64,000 nt of DNA from Periplaneta americana (lineage: Eukaryota; Arthropoda; Insecta; Blattodea; Blattidae): positions 122,500,414 through 122,564,413 of the forward strand of contig NC_091130.1 of the NCBI RefSeq assembly GCF_040183065.1. The letters are read 5' to 3'. This document shows positions 9,991 through 21,425 of the stretch, piece by piece (position 1 is the stretch's first letter; each line of letters begins with the position of its first letter). Made by a program: the position numbers and the translations under genes. The notes under the pieces are model-generated. The model did no database searches and was not told where the DNA came from. It was given only the letters and a program-made list of their open reading frames with translations.

Positions 9991-11044
9991 AGAGTTGACT
10001 ATTGGGGGAAGATGCTTATTTATTTGTAGTTTCACATTCTTCCAAGAGAGAACGCCACGCTCATGTCTTCATGATCACTGAGACAGTTGAATGTCTGTAG
10101 AATGGAAGCTAACCCATTTTGCCACGTTTCCTGGTTGTGAGAAGAAGAAAAGCAAGAAAACAGCTCATGTTTTGCTATAAAATAATTGCAAAGCTATGTT
10201 AAAATTTTAATACATCCTTAAATTCGTAATAACTATCAAATCTTTGTAATGGATATTGTAATAAAGGGTCTAAAATTTGTATTGTGAACAAACTACGACC
10301 TTGTTCCGCCATATTAAGTTGCGTCACAGCACTAGGCAACTTACCCCGATACTTTGGGGAAGATGATCACTTTTTATCGGGGTAGGATGACAACTTGTTG
10401 CAAGAGTTTTATTTTTTTTTTGTTTTATTGCAGGGAATATGTAAACATTACGTAAGATCCTCTGATAGAAGTCTTGGGATTGAGGACAGTCTTCAACTTG
10501 CTATGGAACATGTTATAACAGAGGGTATGAACTGTTTTAGAGCATCGCAGGCATACGGGATTTCTTACCGTACCCTTAAACGCCGCCTAAAAGCGAATGA
10601 TGACAAAAAATGTATTGGATTGAATTCATTGTGTGCGAGAAGTGATTTCACGAGTCTTGCACACGACAATAAAATATGTGCAATGACTGTGTTGCTGAGT
10701 AGTGATAAACGAGTGAAAAAGTGTCCATGAACTTTAGATTAAGTCAATTTTGTTACATATATATATTTGTATCAAACCAAGTTCAATAAAATAAATATAT
10801 CAGTAAATGTGTTAAGTGCATTTGCCATCTTACCCGACTATCGGGGAAAGATGCCTACAGTGCAGGCAAGAAGAAAATCTGTATCTATAAACAAAGTAAT
10901 TGATGTTTTCTGTTTTGTACCAAAAATATGGTTTAAAAATACCTTCCAGACTTTGACATTTCAATATATAATTCAAAACTAAATTAAGAGTATTTTAAAT
11001 TTTCAATCAAAAATAAAGTCAGGCATCTTCCCCCGATCCACTCT
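9991..11044. mobile_element. pogo-like element, about 1.05 kb
   Basis: The left end AGAGTTGACTATTGGGGGAA (9991) and the reverse of the right end (AGTGGATCGGGGGAAGATGC) are imperfect inverted repeats sharing GGGGGAAGATGC. Internal repeats of the same GGGGAAGATG/CATCTTCCCC motif occur near 10340-10385 and 10830-10855. It sits between IEVERIGES and SEMTFLKAVAGYRR of the LINE-2 ORF. It carries only an HTH-type start of a transposase, so it is internally deleted. The exact termini are uncertain by some bases. Confidence 0.65.
10437..10730 (+). CDS. psq-type HTH fragment of a pogo-like transposase
   Basis: The frame (open from 10395) contains KHYVRSSDRSLGIEDSLQLA then MEHVITEGMNCFRASQAYGI and SYRTLKRRLKANDD, a psq/Tigger-type helix-turn-helix that would bind transposon ends. 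The rest of the protein (DDE domain) is absent and the last 40 codons do not match the family. The first residues encoded by a T-rich stretch (10395-10436) look like leader or intron sequence rather than protein, so I start later. Confidence 0.6.
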   Translation: MCKHYVRSSDRSLGIEDSLQLAMEHVITEGMNCFRASQAYGISYRTLKRRLKANDDKKCIGLNSLCARSDFTSLAHDNKICAMTVLLSSDKRVKKCP

Positions 11045-11340
11045 ATCAGAAATGACATTCTTGAAAGCGGTTGCTGGATATAGAAGATCAGATAAACTAT
11101 ATGATAAGGCAATGAGAGGAGAATTGAACATATTTAATTTAATAATATATTAAAAAATATCAATAAATTATGTTAATGTGCCACATATGTCAAATTCCCG
11201 CATTCCCGAAAAAATCTTACAATATAAGCTTAAAGAGAAGAAAGAGTGAGGAAGACCTATGAAGAGATTGATGGACCAGTTTCTTTGAGAGGATGGAACA
11301 GGTCTAAGGACCTAATCCCTGAAGTTGATGATGATTAAAA
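11045..11340 (+). pseudogene. LINE-2 RT, C-terminal part and tail
   Basis: SEMTFLKAVAGYRRSDKLYD then KAMRGELNIFNLI matches the C-terminal AEMRFLxxVxGxxRxDxxRN region. After a gap of AT-rich sequence comes GRPMKRLMDQF (about 11248-11283) and a tail GAAGTTGATGATGATTA, typical of this family's end. Confidence 0.7.
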
Positions 11341-11955
11341 ATATTTGCGATTGATGTTAAATCTAAATCGTGTAGAAAAACACAACACATTTATAAATAA
11401 TTTTGAACACTGAACTCCCAAAAATTATACATATTTATTGAGCTAAAAGCTGACAAGTGAGTTAATTTATTGTTGGACGACAGATGAAAGCATACTCCGA
11501 ACCCGGAAGAGACTGATAGCTTATATGTAACTGGAAATGTAATGCAGATGATGATGATTATAATGATAAAATATGTTTTCATAACGATCTGAAGGGGTAT
11601 TATCTTCTTATAAAATCAGTGATCTTTATGTATAAATTTGTGACTTTTTTCAGCATTTTGGTACACTTCTAATGAATTCGAATCTCATAAAATATTTATA
11701 CAACATCAAGTTTCTTGAACACATTAAACTGTTAAAACTTCTCCCTCGTTCCCAAGACAGCAGTGACGTCTCTTAATCCAATAGAAAACCTAAAGCACTT
11801 CCACTGATATCCGCCGACGTTTCCCTTAATACATTGTGAAAATCTCGTTTAAGTCTTTTATTTTGCTACCATATTCCGTAAATAAACTTCAAAACTAACT
11901 TACTTTTTCATGCTGTTCTTTTTCCAGAAATCATGTAATATTTATATAATTACAT
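11341..11955. other. AT-rich, nothing recognised
   Basis: No element ends or protein motifs. A GATGATGATTATAATGATAA run is at about 11546-11566. Confidence 0.4.
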
Positions 11956-12206
11956 TTTTATGTCATCTTCTTCTCATTCATTCATTGTTTTCTTCCAAAG
12001 GGCAGGTCTTTCACTGCAAACCCAATGTTCTCCAATCTTTGCTATTATCCGTCTTGGTCTTAATCTCCATACACGATTCGTATATCTTAATATTGTTTAT
12101 CATCTGATATTTTCTTCTGCCCTAAAATTTTTCTCCCGTTCACCATTCCTCAAAGCATCCTTTTGTAGGAAGGTTGTTCTTAGCCAGTGACCTACCTAAT
12201 TTTATC
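11956..12206 (-). pseudogene. LINE C-terminal fragment (a fourth LINE family)
   Basis: Minus-strand pieces read RSLAKNNLPTKGCFEEW, then RRKYQMINNIKIYESCMEIK and KDWRTLGLQ, broken by stops. I recognise this as the end of an arthropod non-LTR ORF2 (xxRRRYQMxDDIKxYGSYxxxK). About 35 bp at 39178-39213 look related. Confidence 0.55.
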
Positions 12207-12288
12207 AGATATAAACAAATCTAATGAATTAATATGATACATATCATTTGAATTAGAAACTTTTTAGCAATAGCTGCAGGCCTATATA

Positions 12289-12962
12289 CACCGTGTTTCA
12301 AAATGAATATCGGGGTTTTAAGGTTTTGTAATATTTATTACATTTAACGTACAATTATAAATAATACATGAAATGTAAGAGCAACTCACAGTTTTGTACG
12401 CGCATGCACTGTTTCCTCCGTCTGCCGTTAGAAAGCGCTTTGAACGAGTGAGAGAGTCTTTCACGCTTAGCCCCAAGAAAACTGTTCGGAAGAATAGTCG
12501 TAAATTAGCAATTGCAGAGATGTCTGTGTGGAGAATTTTAAGGAGACACATATGGAAGTACGCGATTGGTTAAACGACATTGTACCCGACCGCTGGATTG
12601 GCCGAAAGGGGCCGAATAACAGAGCTTGTTTCGCATGGCCTCCACGTTCACCAGACCTTACGCCATGCGATCTTTACCTTTGGGGATTCATAAAGGATCG
12701 TGTGTATGTACCTCCGCTACCAGCTGACCTACCAGGCTTAAGCCAGAGGATTGAAGCAGTTGTTGCAACAATTATTCCAGACGCTGATCAAGGTTAGGGA
12801 AGAACTCGCTTATCGACTCGATGTGACGAATGGTGCTCACATTGAGCACTTGTAGCAAAACTGTTTGCGTTGCTCTTTCATTTGGTGTATTATTTATAAT
12901 TGTACGTTAAATGTAGTACATACTACAAAGCCTTAAAACCCCGATATTCATTTTGAAACACC
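12289..12962 (+). mobile_element. internally deleted mariner-like element with long TIRs
   Basis: TIRs of about 92 bp: GTGTTTCAAAATGAATATCG at 12293 and its complement ending near 12960, with TA at 12287-12288 and 12963-12964. Inside are an N-terminal HTH (RVRESFTLSPKKTVRKNSRK, LAIAEMSVWRILRRHIWK; about 12440-12555) and then directly the C-terminal catalytic end, so the centre with the first two DDE acids has been lost. Confidence 0.85.
12528..12797 (+). pseudogene. mariner-like transposase, C-terminal end
   Basis: The 89-codon frame contains VRDWLNDIVPDRWIGRKGPN, FAWPPRSPDLTPCDLYLWGF and IKDRVYVPPLPADLPGLSQR. The D of TPCD is the last catalytic residue. A small insertion (NNRACF) splits the GRKGPxxW motif. 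The fusion of the HTH to this part is a deletion product; no activity is expected. Confidence 0.8.
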
Positions 12963-13020
12963 TATGCAGTTTTTCTGAAAAGATGCAGCTATCTTCATCA
13001 TGTTCAGGTCTGTAATCTAA

Positions 13021-13762
13021 GCCGTGTTTCAAAGCTTAAGTTATACTACACACTATTAGTAACAACTATAATCTTTTCGCTGTAAGAAAAATCCTAATGT
13101 AAACAATAGCACGTGACTGAACTGAGGCTTCATTGGCCGCTGTTTGGCGCCATAGATTCTCAGTACGTGTTCCCGCCTACTGTTGTACATTCTGTTTCAT
13201 GTTAAACATTTCCCGTTACTCGTCAAGTAGGCCTAACCTCACTATTATGCATTCGTTTGCTTAGGAAACATTTACTTTATAATTACTGTAATTAAAACTC
13301 ACTTAACCTATTATATACATTTAAGACTATTTGTTTTTCACCGCTTTTGAGAGGGTTTCCCCTCCTATGTTTAATAACCACACACACCGAGGATGCAGAA
13401 GCCATACTTCAGTACCACGTGCTTATGTGACGCCAGCTTGTTACAAGAACAGACTACCTCGATATTACTGTTGGTATTCATCCGCGTTAATAGTACGTAA
13501 CAAAATATAAAAGTACCTTTCTTTTACATAGAGTTTTACATATGACTGAAATTCTATGTTTCATCGTATTTAACGACTAGAATTCAATTTTTTATTGTCA
13601 AATAAAACAAGATTATGGTTTCCAAATACGAACTATATTTTCCTGCGTCATGCGAGTGTTTCGACTGGGAGCCAATCACGGGTATGATAGCAACGTGCTT
13701 ATGTTTACATTAGGATTTTTCTTACAGCGAAAACAGTATAGATGACTAGCTTGAATCACGGC
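13021..13762. mobile_element. 742-bp TIR element
   Basis: The outer ends GCCGTGTTTCAAAGC (13021) and, reversed, GCCGTGATTCAAGC (13762) match. A longer inner inverted pair is TTCGCTGTAAGAAAAATCCT at 13077 against its complement near 13710-13735. No ORF is recognised inside. The superfamily is unknown; no clear target duplication. Confidence 0.7.
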
Positions 13763-13960
13763 CTTCTTGATAGGCTCTTCTTATAAAAACCACGACATTA
13801 CCGTGCAGCACTGAATTAAGATGGTAGTGTAGTAATGCAGTTTCATTACGAGATATGTTGATAAGATAATGGACTAATATATTACAATAGTGTTTAAAAA
13901 TTGTTAAGAAGATACTATCAATGTCAATGTTTAAAAGTTAATATGCTATTCTACATTATA

Positions 13961-14975
13961 CGGAGTAATTCACGAGGAAAGCTAAAAAATTTATAAGATA
14001 TATTAGGCCATTTTGAGTGAAAAGATTCATATGAACATAGGTCCGTTTTCGAACGATGGCGGAGCTAGATGCATTTTTTTGGTAAAACGTCTCGCCCCAA
14101 TGTGAATCAGACGTTACCATATGCTGCTGACGTGAGACGAGACATGAGACAAGGTCAAGGTCGCAATGAATGACGTAACATTGGAATCTGCATTATGAGC
14201 GATGTAGATAAGAGAAATAAACCGGGTGGTGGGACATTACAAATGTCCAATCGCCTGCCCTTGTCTGATGTAATGACACAGAACCCGCAGATAACACAAA
14301 TAACCTACACTATCGCTCATCAATTCACAGCAGTCCAGTCAGCTACCTACAGTACAGTAGTTATACAGGTACAGTTATCGGAAGTGTTATGTTGTGTTTT
14401 TCAAGATGCCTTATAAATTTTCGACTACAGAATACGCCGATATTGTGTCTGTTTATGGTTTGGGCGATGGAAGTTTCTTGCCTGCCGTCGCTGAATATGA
14501 ACGACGCTTTCCGAACAGAAGGGTACCATATCGAAGAGTACTTACTGTCTATGGGGTTGGATGAAAGATTTGGTATAGCAAAGGAACGGGGAAACGAGAG
14601 AGGCGCTAATCGACCGTAATTTGGATATGCATAAAGAACAGTTACGTGCAAATCTCCCGAGCGATGAGCGCGATTCACGCCTGAGTGCGATAGTGCAATG
14701 AAACAGAAGGAGGTAGCTTTAAAAATGTGCGAAAACATCGACCCCGACATCTAGAATATTAGGTATGTATTCATACGTGAATATAAACTTTAAATTTGTC
14801 CGTTATCTGTCTCTAAATGAGTTAGTACAATGGAACGTCAGAGGTTTTTGTGAAATCAAAGAGCCATATCTCCGTAACCGTTCCGAAACGGACCTATATT
14901 CATATCACCTTTTGACTCAGAATGACTTCAGAATTCACATCCTAAAATTTTGACCTTTTCTCGTGAATTACCCTG
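13961..14975 (+). mobile_element. mariner-like TA element with DUF4817-type ORF, number 1
   Basis: The ends CGGAGTAATTCACGAGGAAA (13961) and, reversed, CAGGGTAATTCACGAGAAAA (14975) start TIRs of about 105 bp with mismatches, including AACATAGGTCCGTTTTCG and its partner near 14878-14905. TA flanks both sides (13959-13960, 14976-14977). The ORF at 14406 gives the family. About 1.0 kb, so non-autonomous. Confidence 0.8.
14406..14564 (+). CDS. DUF4817-like N-terminal domain, 52 codons
   Basis: MPYKFSTTEYADIVSVYGLG then DGSFLPAVAEYERRFPNRRV and PYRRVL is a good DUF4817-type helical N-terminus (FSxxEYxDMxxVYGxxxGN..A...YxxRFPNRRxP), found at the start of many insect mariner-like transposases. The frame stops soon after; TREALIDRNLDMHKEQLRAN follows in another frame (about 14590-14650). 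No catalytic domain is present. Confidence 0.7.
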   Translation: MPYKFSTTEYADIVSVYGLGDGSFLPAVAEYERRFPNRRVPYRRVLTVYGVG

Positions 14976-15278
14976 TATTTTAGCCAACACTAATTCACTT
15001 TCAAAGCATCATCCGATTTCATAACCCCAAATGCTGAGGAGGTATACATCTTGGTTTAGTGAACAAGTCATCAATCAAGCGCACATTATCGTTTACTAGC
15101 TACTACAGACTTGATTGCTATGCTCCATGTAGCTTTGAATCGTTACTTTTGACGTCACATCCGGTTATTTAGTCAACTATCTAGTTCACTTCAGCTGGAA
15201 ATGTAGAGTTGAGATACGGCCTAATATAAGGCATTTCTACTGTCAAAGAGTGTCAAATACAATAATATCTCTTATACA
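14976..15278. other. spacer, nothing recognised
   Basis: About 300 bp between two TIR elements; no motif seen. Confidence 0.4.
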
Positions 15279-16374
15279 AGCTGTAAGGGGTGTAACTGCC
15301 GTCCTTTTCACATTCTATGTGACCGGTCTACAGGATCAAAAAAGGTTTATACAACATAGGGTCAAAACTCTATTGTTTTCCCAGAAAAAAATATTTATTT
15401 TCTTATTTTATTTGCGTTATACTACTTATATCGTTAGTAAAAATACGGACACAATTAGGCCTACATCAGTAGGTATATCTAGCAAAGAGTTAATATTAGT
15501 TTAAATAAATATTTGTTTGTTCTATTACGTTTTCGCAAAATTGAATAAAAGTGCATGCTTAAATTTGTTAATATTCTGGCGTGAGAGACGTGGCAACGTG
15601 TTCAGCAGGATTCGTGCAGCTGACAGCAGTCTGCGCAGACGTACAGCTCAGCTGAGTTCAAGCTCTCTGTCCATAAGGTCTCCTGCCGAGCGGATAGCAG
15701 TTCAGTACAGGTATTCGATAAACAACTTAAAATGTCATTCACTGTACAGGAATACCATATGTTTTAATTTATAGAGAAAATCGTAATTCAAGTGCGGCAA
15801 GAAGGATGTGCCGTCAACGTTTTCCGCAAAGAAGTTTACCTAATCGGCGAACTTTTGTAGCAGTTTGTCAAGGATTACTAGAAACTGGGAGTCTCTTACC
15901 CCTTTTCGGAAATCACACAACCAAAAATTTCTTAAAGAATGATACTGCTTTACGGAAGCGGGAGAGATTAAAATTTTGCATTGGAAAAAAAGTTCGTGTT
16001 ATTTTGTGCAGTAAGTCATTATTATTTCAAACGCACAATAAAAAATGGAACAATATTGTTAAATTAAATTGTAATTTACCATAATGTTCTATTAATGAGA
16101 TTGAAAGTTTGTATTTGCTGCTTGTTTTATGTAAACAATTGTCCTTTTCCGTCTCTGTATTAGAACAGAGCATCTGATTTGTACCTGTATGTCTGTATCC
16201 GCTTGAGCTGTACTGTGTGCTTGTAAACACTCTCGTCTCCATCCAGCAACGTTGCCAAACGTCTAATACGGTAAACTTTAACAATTAGTTAAATATTGCA
16301 ATTAGAATAAATCGTGATTCCTTCCCTATTATATGAATAATCATCAGTTAAAATAGTGGCACTTATACCCCTTA

Positions 16375-16377
<3 letters not shown>
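15279..16377 (+). mobile_element. TIR element with DUF4817-type ORF, number 2
   Basis: The left end TGTAAGGGGTGTAACTGCC (about 15282) matches the reverse of the right end, TGTAAGGGGTATAAGTGCC (16376). About 1.1 kb. It encloses the DUF4817 remnant at 15732. The right end runs straight into a long (AT)n array, so the target site cannot be read. Confidence 0.65.
15732..16010 (+). pseudogene. DUF4817-like transposase start, frameshifted
   Basis: MSFTVQEYHM starts at 15732. The frame is then lost and resumes as YRENRNSSAARRMCRQRFPQ, RSLPNRRTFVAVCQGLLETG, matching the second half of the domain (N..A.RxYxQRFPxRxxPxxxTFxxVxxxLxETG). One base change of frame lies around 15762. The remaining 40 codons lack recognised motifs. 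Confidence 0.7.

Positions 16378-16378
<1 letters not shown>

Positions 16379-16429
<51 letters not shown>
16379..16429. repeat. (AT)n microsatellite
   Basis: About 25 AT units directly after the right TIR of the 15279-16377 element. Confidence 0.95.
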
Positions 16430-16430
<1 letters not shown>

Positions 16431-16436
16431 TATACA

Positions 16437-17213
16437 GTGAAACCTCTCTAACCTGGACACTTTTGGTTTAATAAAAAATTAACCAAACCAAGTGTGTATC
16501 CAAGGTAGAGGGAAGAAGACATTTTTTTTAACATGCATTGTAAAGGAAATTTCTGTACATAGTTTTAAGGAACTGCAGTATTCATACATTTTGTCATCAA
16601 CAGTTTTGTGAACCCGTTTTCTTTCTCCACTACAGTTTTGTCCCCATACATTTAATACGCAGGTTCTATTATTGCTAATGTTTGAAAATTTTGATTTTGT
16701 AATTTCAAACTGTTCTGCAATTTTTCCTATAACTAACACCATAACGCAAACGGTCAATGACTTCTTTCTTCCTTTCAGTGGTTAATTCCAACAACTTGCT
16801 CTTACTCATATTGAGGCACTGACTATAGAAACTGGACAAAGTGACAGTCACAGATAAAAACCTGAACAGAAACTGATTTCTACACTGCAGGCCTACTTAA
16901 ATAATTTCGCATCATAAAGTTTATTGTTATGAAAAATAATATCCCTTCATTCCATACTCAAATTTAGACACAGTACAGTTAAAAAAGAACACAGTGGGTA
17001 ATTCCAGGAAAGTAGAAAGAGATTCACAATTGCTGTACTGTAGAAGGGAAGCCTCTCATTCCATGTGGTAGTGGTCCTTGTAAAACACAAGGGTCAGTAA
17101 AACTCAACTCTAAATGGGTAGCAGAAATACACAATAGAAAAAGGGAGTCGTTCAAGATAGAGCTATAAGGGGTGTCCAACTTTCAGGATTGAGGGGTGTT
17201 CAACATAGAGGTT
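16437..17213 (-). mobile_element. Tigger element, internally deleted
   Basis: The left end CAGTGAAACCTCTCTAACCT (16437) is a canonical Tigger/pogo terminus. The right end, GTGTTCAACATAGAGGTTA-like at about 17192-17210, is a degenerate reverse complement of GTGTCCAGGTTAGAGAGGTT. The encoded protein (minus strand) has the CENP-B-type HTH only. Confidence 0.7.
16480..16809 (-). pseudogene. Tigger transposase N-terminus (CENP-B-like HTH)
   Basis: From an ATG at 16809 the minus strand reads MSKSKLLELTTERKKEVIDR then LRYGVSYR; one extra A in an A-run (around 16727) shifts the frame, which continues as GKIAEQFEITKSKFSNISNN and VQKTV-like text. It matches the DNA-binding start of Tigger proteins (KxxVIDRLxxGxSxxxIAxxFxIxKSxISxIxK). 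The DDE domain is missing. Confidence 0.8.
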
Positions 17214-18660
17214 ATATTATATTGAACATGTAAAAACCTAGAAATTTTGCCCGTCTCCAAGAAAATATGTCGAAAATAATGAAGTGCCTAACATACAGAG
17301 GTGTCCAAATACAAATAAAATTATTATTGCTTTGTTATGGAAGCCAAAAGTCTCAAGTAGAGTATATGGGTGCTTACCGCAAACGAAAAAGACTGAAGAA
17401 TAACGAAAGTATAAATGATGAACTGGAAACGTCCATATTATAAAGTCCCTTGGCTCTTATTTCCGCTAGCCAATGACGTTGCAGGTCGGCGACATTTAAG
17501 CGTGTGCGTCTTGTGATTCGCTGCTGATAATGTTATGCACTTCCCAAGGCTAGATAAATACTTAATGTAATCGCCCGCCATTTTGGCTCTTTCATTGGCG
17601 TTCGCGGAAAGCACACGAGGACGTTAATTGCCGCTTAATTATTTTCTCAATTACAGTGCGTTTAATTTATTATCATAGGAACTACGATATGATAATGTTT
17701 AACGGTGTGGCAAATAGATTCCTCGTCTGGTAGCTCGGCAACAAAAGAACACAAATGGCGTACGATACTACTTACCCAGAATTTATAGAGCCTTCAGGCG
17801 TAAGCAAAGAGGAGGGGTCACGCCGGAAATAACAGCGACGCGACTATGTTAATGTAGTGTTTATAACAAAACAGAAATATGATTCCTCTTGAGAGAAGGA
17901 AAGGAAAATAAATGTAGACTTAGAACAAGAATTTTTTAGGTTTAAAATTAATGGGAAAAATATTTGGTTAATATTTAATTTTATTGTAAATGTAAACAAA
18001 TATATTAAAACAAATTGCAGTATCTATCTTTTTTGGAGTTTGAAAACATGAGAAAATAATAATTTCTTACTATTTCAGCAGTAAGTACAAATTTAAAAAC
18101 TATGTTGATATAATTTTGTAAGAGTTTCGATGTGAATTGTAGGCGATAACAGGACCTGTTTCGTGTAAACTGCTGCACCACGACTACATTTTTTGTGTTG
18201 AGGTAGTGCGGAGAAAATTTCTGCTGACGAAGTTATGTTCAGTACTTGTGTAAGGGACAGCAGATCGCCAATGTATGTGACTGGAATTGGAATTGTACTT
18301 CCATTCTCTCTTTATTTGATCTTCAGCTAAAATTCTGAAGACGCTTGGGCCGCATACGTATTTCTTCTTTGTGTATCCTTATGTCCAATTGTATATGAGA
18401 TGGAGTCTGACTCTGGTAACAGTTGTACCCATTACTTGAATTCGCGTACTGTCTTCCGAAGAAACTGGTTGTAAACATTTTTACTTTTGACTTTTCCTAT
18501 TATTTAAAGAGAATTATACGGCTCTTGACATACGCAATGTTACTACACATATTGTTTAATCTCACACATGTCACTTACAGTGCGGAATAATTCATGTTAA
18601 ATCTGCAATGGTTAGGGAGTTACATCTTCCTTTTTTATCCGGATTTAAGGAATATCATAG
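17214..18660. other. mostly unassigned; GC-richer block at 17450-17860
   Basis: The block from AGTCCCTTGGCTCTTATTTC (about 17441) to CACGCCGGAAATAACAGCGA (about 17835) is visibly richer in CpG than its surroundings and has sharp borders (..TATTTCCG at one side, CGGAAATA.. at the other). It may be a small element or an old regulatory CpG block. No ORF of note. The rest (17860-18660) is AT-rich without features. Confidence 0.35.
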
Positions 18661-19130
18661 TATATGAAATATGAAAAGCACATAAACAAACTATACAAAG
18701 TAACACAAAAAACTATACCGACTAAACACGTAAATTATATAAACTAAACACCCACAAAAAGCTACATAAACTGAATATATAAGTTATAGTCTGAACACAC
18801 AACTATCCACACTAAACATACAAAAAAACTTACAATTATACAATTTTAACTCACACACAAACAAAACACACAAAAATCTATACAAATTGAATACATGAAT
18901 TATAGTCTTAACACAGAAGAGCTATACAAACTGCACACATATATTATACAGTCTAAACACACAAACTATATAATCTAAACACACAAAAATCATACAATTA
19001 AACACAAAAACTATACTAAATATATACGTGAACTATACCAACTAAATACGGATTCAAACTATCCAAACTAACGCACACAAAAAGAAATATGTCCAAACAA
19101 TACAAAACTAGGACACAGTTTACATAGTGA
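18661..19130. repeat. degenerate short tandem repeat
   Basis: Irregular repeats of a unit like ACACAAACTATACAAACTAA (roughly 20-40 nt spacing) with many variants run through this stretch; strongly A/C-biased on the plus strand. Confidence 0.7.
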
Positions 19131-19191
19131 TCATAATTTCTTCCAGTATTTTCCATGCCTGCCTGTCCCTCGCTGTTCTCGTTCACTGCGC

Positions 19192-19196
<5 letters not shown>

Positions 19197-19227
<31 letters not shown>
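19197..19227. repeat. (AT)n microsatellite
   Basis: About 15 AT units at the border of the LINE tail that follows. Confidence 0.9.
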
Positions 19228-19231
<4 letters not shown>

Positions 19232-19860
19232 CTTAACCTGGTTAAAATAAGGCCATCAGGTCTACTTTTCCCCTCAACCAGGGCATTGCAACTACAATAT
19301 TAAGAATACAATTACAATTATAATTACAATTAAAATTTACAAATACAATAAAAATCGAAGTACGAAAAGATTAACTGATTAATAAAACCTAGACAGTTTA
19401 TTGTAGAAGTTAATAACAAAGAAAGATTCTTTTTTTTTTACTTAAGTAAAAATTAAACTTAGAATAAAATTATATAGTGATGAAATTACCGTATTTTGAA
19501 ATATTTTGGGATAGAATAAGAGAATTATTTACAAGAAGCCATGTCTAAACGAGTCTCAATTACAGACCAATTGCCTAGTAAGTTTGTATTTGAATTCAAT
19601 TTTATTTCGACAGTCCCTGATGCTGGCAGGTAACGAATTCCAGAGTCTTGGCAGGGCTATTGTGAAAGAGGATGAGTATGAAGAATTGCGATGGGATGGT
19701 ATTGTTAGTATTGTTTCATGGCGAGAGCGTGTGTTCAGATTGTGGTGAGAAGAGAGATAAGTGAAGGGAGACGACAGGTACGAAGTAATAGAAGAGTTCA
19801 ATATTTCGAAGAGAAGGAGAAGTGAATGTAAATTTCTTTTCTTATCTAGTTTATACCAAC
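19228..19860 (-). mobile_element. jockey-type LINE 3' end, copy 1
   Basis: On the minus strand the frame at 19801-19556 reads SSHHNLNTRSRHETILTIPS and FTIALPRLWNSLPASIRDCR, the typical last segment of jockey-like and related insect ORF2 proteins (xxYxTRxxxxLxxPxHxxxFxxKSFxxxAxRLWNSLPxxIR). The 3' UTR follows to 19228 with AACCTGGTTAAAATAAGGCC and CCCTCAACCAG. Similar UTR text is at 63672-64000. Confidence 0.75.
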
Positions 19861-20064
19861 GTATTGCTTCATCGGCTTACTTCTAAAATTCCGCAAGTCA
19901 AATTTTTCTAGAAATTCGAAATGTGCGTAATATTTTCAAAATAAGTCTCTTGGTAATGCCTCATAGGTCTGCAAATGCTTATATACTTCATAAATAAGAA
20001 ATTCGTAACATAATAATGTTAGTTGGGGTATAAATATATTAAGATGTTACTATGGTGACATGTA

Positions 20065-20612
20065 CAGGGACATCATTTTATTTTTACTTCAAGTTTTATT
20101 GTACCTGAGTTTTTCAATGTACTTCACTTCCACTCCTTCTACTAATTAAGTTCCAACTGTCCTCCACACAGAATCAAGGCGCATATAGTAAACAGCACTG
20201 AGTTAGTGAGTATAGTACGTTCCAGAAATATGTTCGCGTTTTCCAGTGAAGAAAGAGCTTTCAACATTGAATCATATTTCAGCACAGGTACTGTGCGTTT
20301 GCCTACGTCGCATCCCGATTTCTCCCACCTGCTTCTGCTCACCCCTCTGTAAAAGTAGGGCTGTCTTAGCTCTTTTCTGAAAACATTAATTTCTGTTAGA
20401 AATTGGACGTTTACGTAATATTATACAACTGTTTAAAATAACTAAAATAAAAGGGCCTCGTTAAGTAATTAACTGTCACGTGATTTGCCCCCTTTCTACG
20501 ATCCTGCGGCATAATCACTTGGACGGACAGTAGATAACATGTGTGAGTAATTTTATCTGTGCGGGTCGGGCAGAAGTGAAGATTTAATTTACAGTACGTG
20601 AGGTACTCTTTT
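20065..20612. mobile_element. CAGGGACATC transposon, copy 2 (half)
   Basis: Begins CAGGGACATCATTTTATTTT after TA and matches the other copies through GAATTTACAGTACGT, then is cut at about 20612 where HINE sequence starts inside the hairpin. The short conserved ORF is present (about 20180-20345, ESYFSTGTVRLPTSHPDFSH). The second TIR is lost. Confidence 0.8.
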
Positions 20613-20950
20613 ATCTAGAGAAATTCAAAGCTCGAGTGGAATTTAGTAGACCATTACACGATTATATGAAAATATATAAAGATCAGAGGAAATAAAATAC
20701 TCTCATACAACATAATATTAATTGACTTGCTAAAATATGTACGAAACTATCTAGAAATATAGTATTGTAACACCTTATCATTACAAATATTCTGCTAGAT
20801 GGCAGAAGTGTGTTATGATCAGTTGTTCTCTTGTTACCAGTTGTGCCAACTATACAATCTTCATTGAATTCTATTGAGGATTACAAGTCAAGAAGGCTTT
20901 GTTAATTCGTTTTAATTTTTATTAAAACAGTTGAATTCCACTTCAATTAT
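20613..20950. mobile_element. HINE copy 2a, truncated
   Basis: Starts within the terminal hairpin (TCTAGAGAAATTCAAAGCTC) and continues as in copy 1 through GCTAGATGGCAGAAGTGTGT and CAAGAAGGCTTTG. It ends where another HINE terminus begins, giving a tandem arrangement. Confidence 0.7.
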
Positions 20951-21425
20951 CAACAATAATCTCACTAGAGGTTTTGATTTATTTAGAGGAAATCAAAACT
21001 CGATCGGGATTTAATTGACTATTACACGACTAGAAAAAGGTATATAAAGATTAGAAGAAATAAAATACTCTAATACAATAAAATATTAATTGACTTACTG
21101 AAATTCTATTTCACTAATGTTAGCTTCACCAAAACGTTTGAACGGAGTCGCCATTCTCAGTCGACTATCTATGCGAGAAAGAAATGACGATCGTAAAGCA
21201 TGTTTTATAGTACCGTAAAGAATTTGCAGTTTGAAATGTTGGCTAAGAAAGAAATAAGTGCCAAGGAATTGATAAAAACAAACAGTGCTAGGGAAGTGAT
21301 AAAAATAAGCAAATGTTAGGGAAGTGATAAAATTGTGTGATAAGCAGCCATGATTGATTGAAAGACGTCCTTTCGTACCGTTTTATTGGTCAAAAGTAGT
21401 ACGAAGTAGTAAACATGTAATAGTC
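20951..21425 (-). mobile_element. HINE copy 2b, internally deleted
   Basis: A complete hairpin end (CAACAATAATCTCACTAGAG at 20951), the inverted sub-terminal GACTATTACAC, then a shortened middle, and the far end ..GTAATAGTC at 21425. Internal AAATGTTAGGGAAGTGATAA units are repeated three times as in copies 1 and 3. Confidence 0.7.

Noticed and set aside
11391-11582. Minus-strand 63-codon frame starting with a hydrophobic run
   Set aside because: The Ile-rich start comes from an ATG/ATT repeat and no family resemblance was seen.
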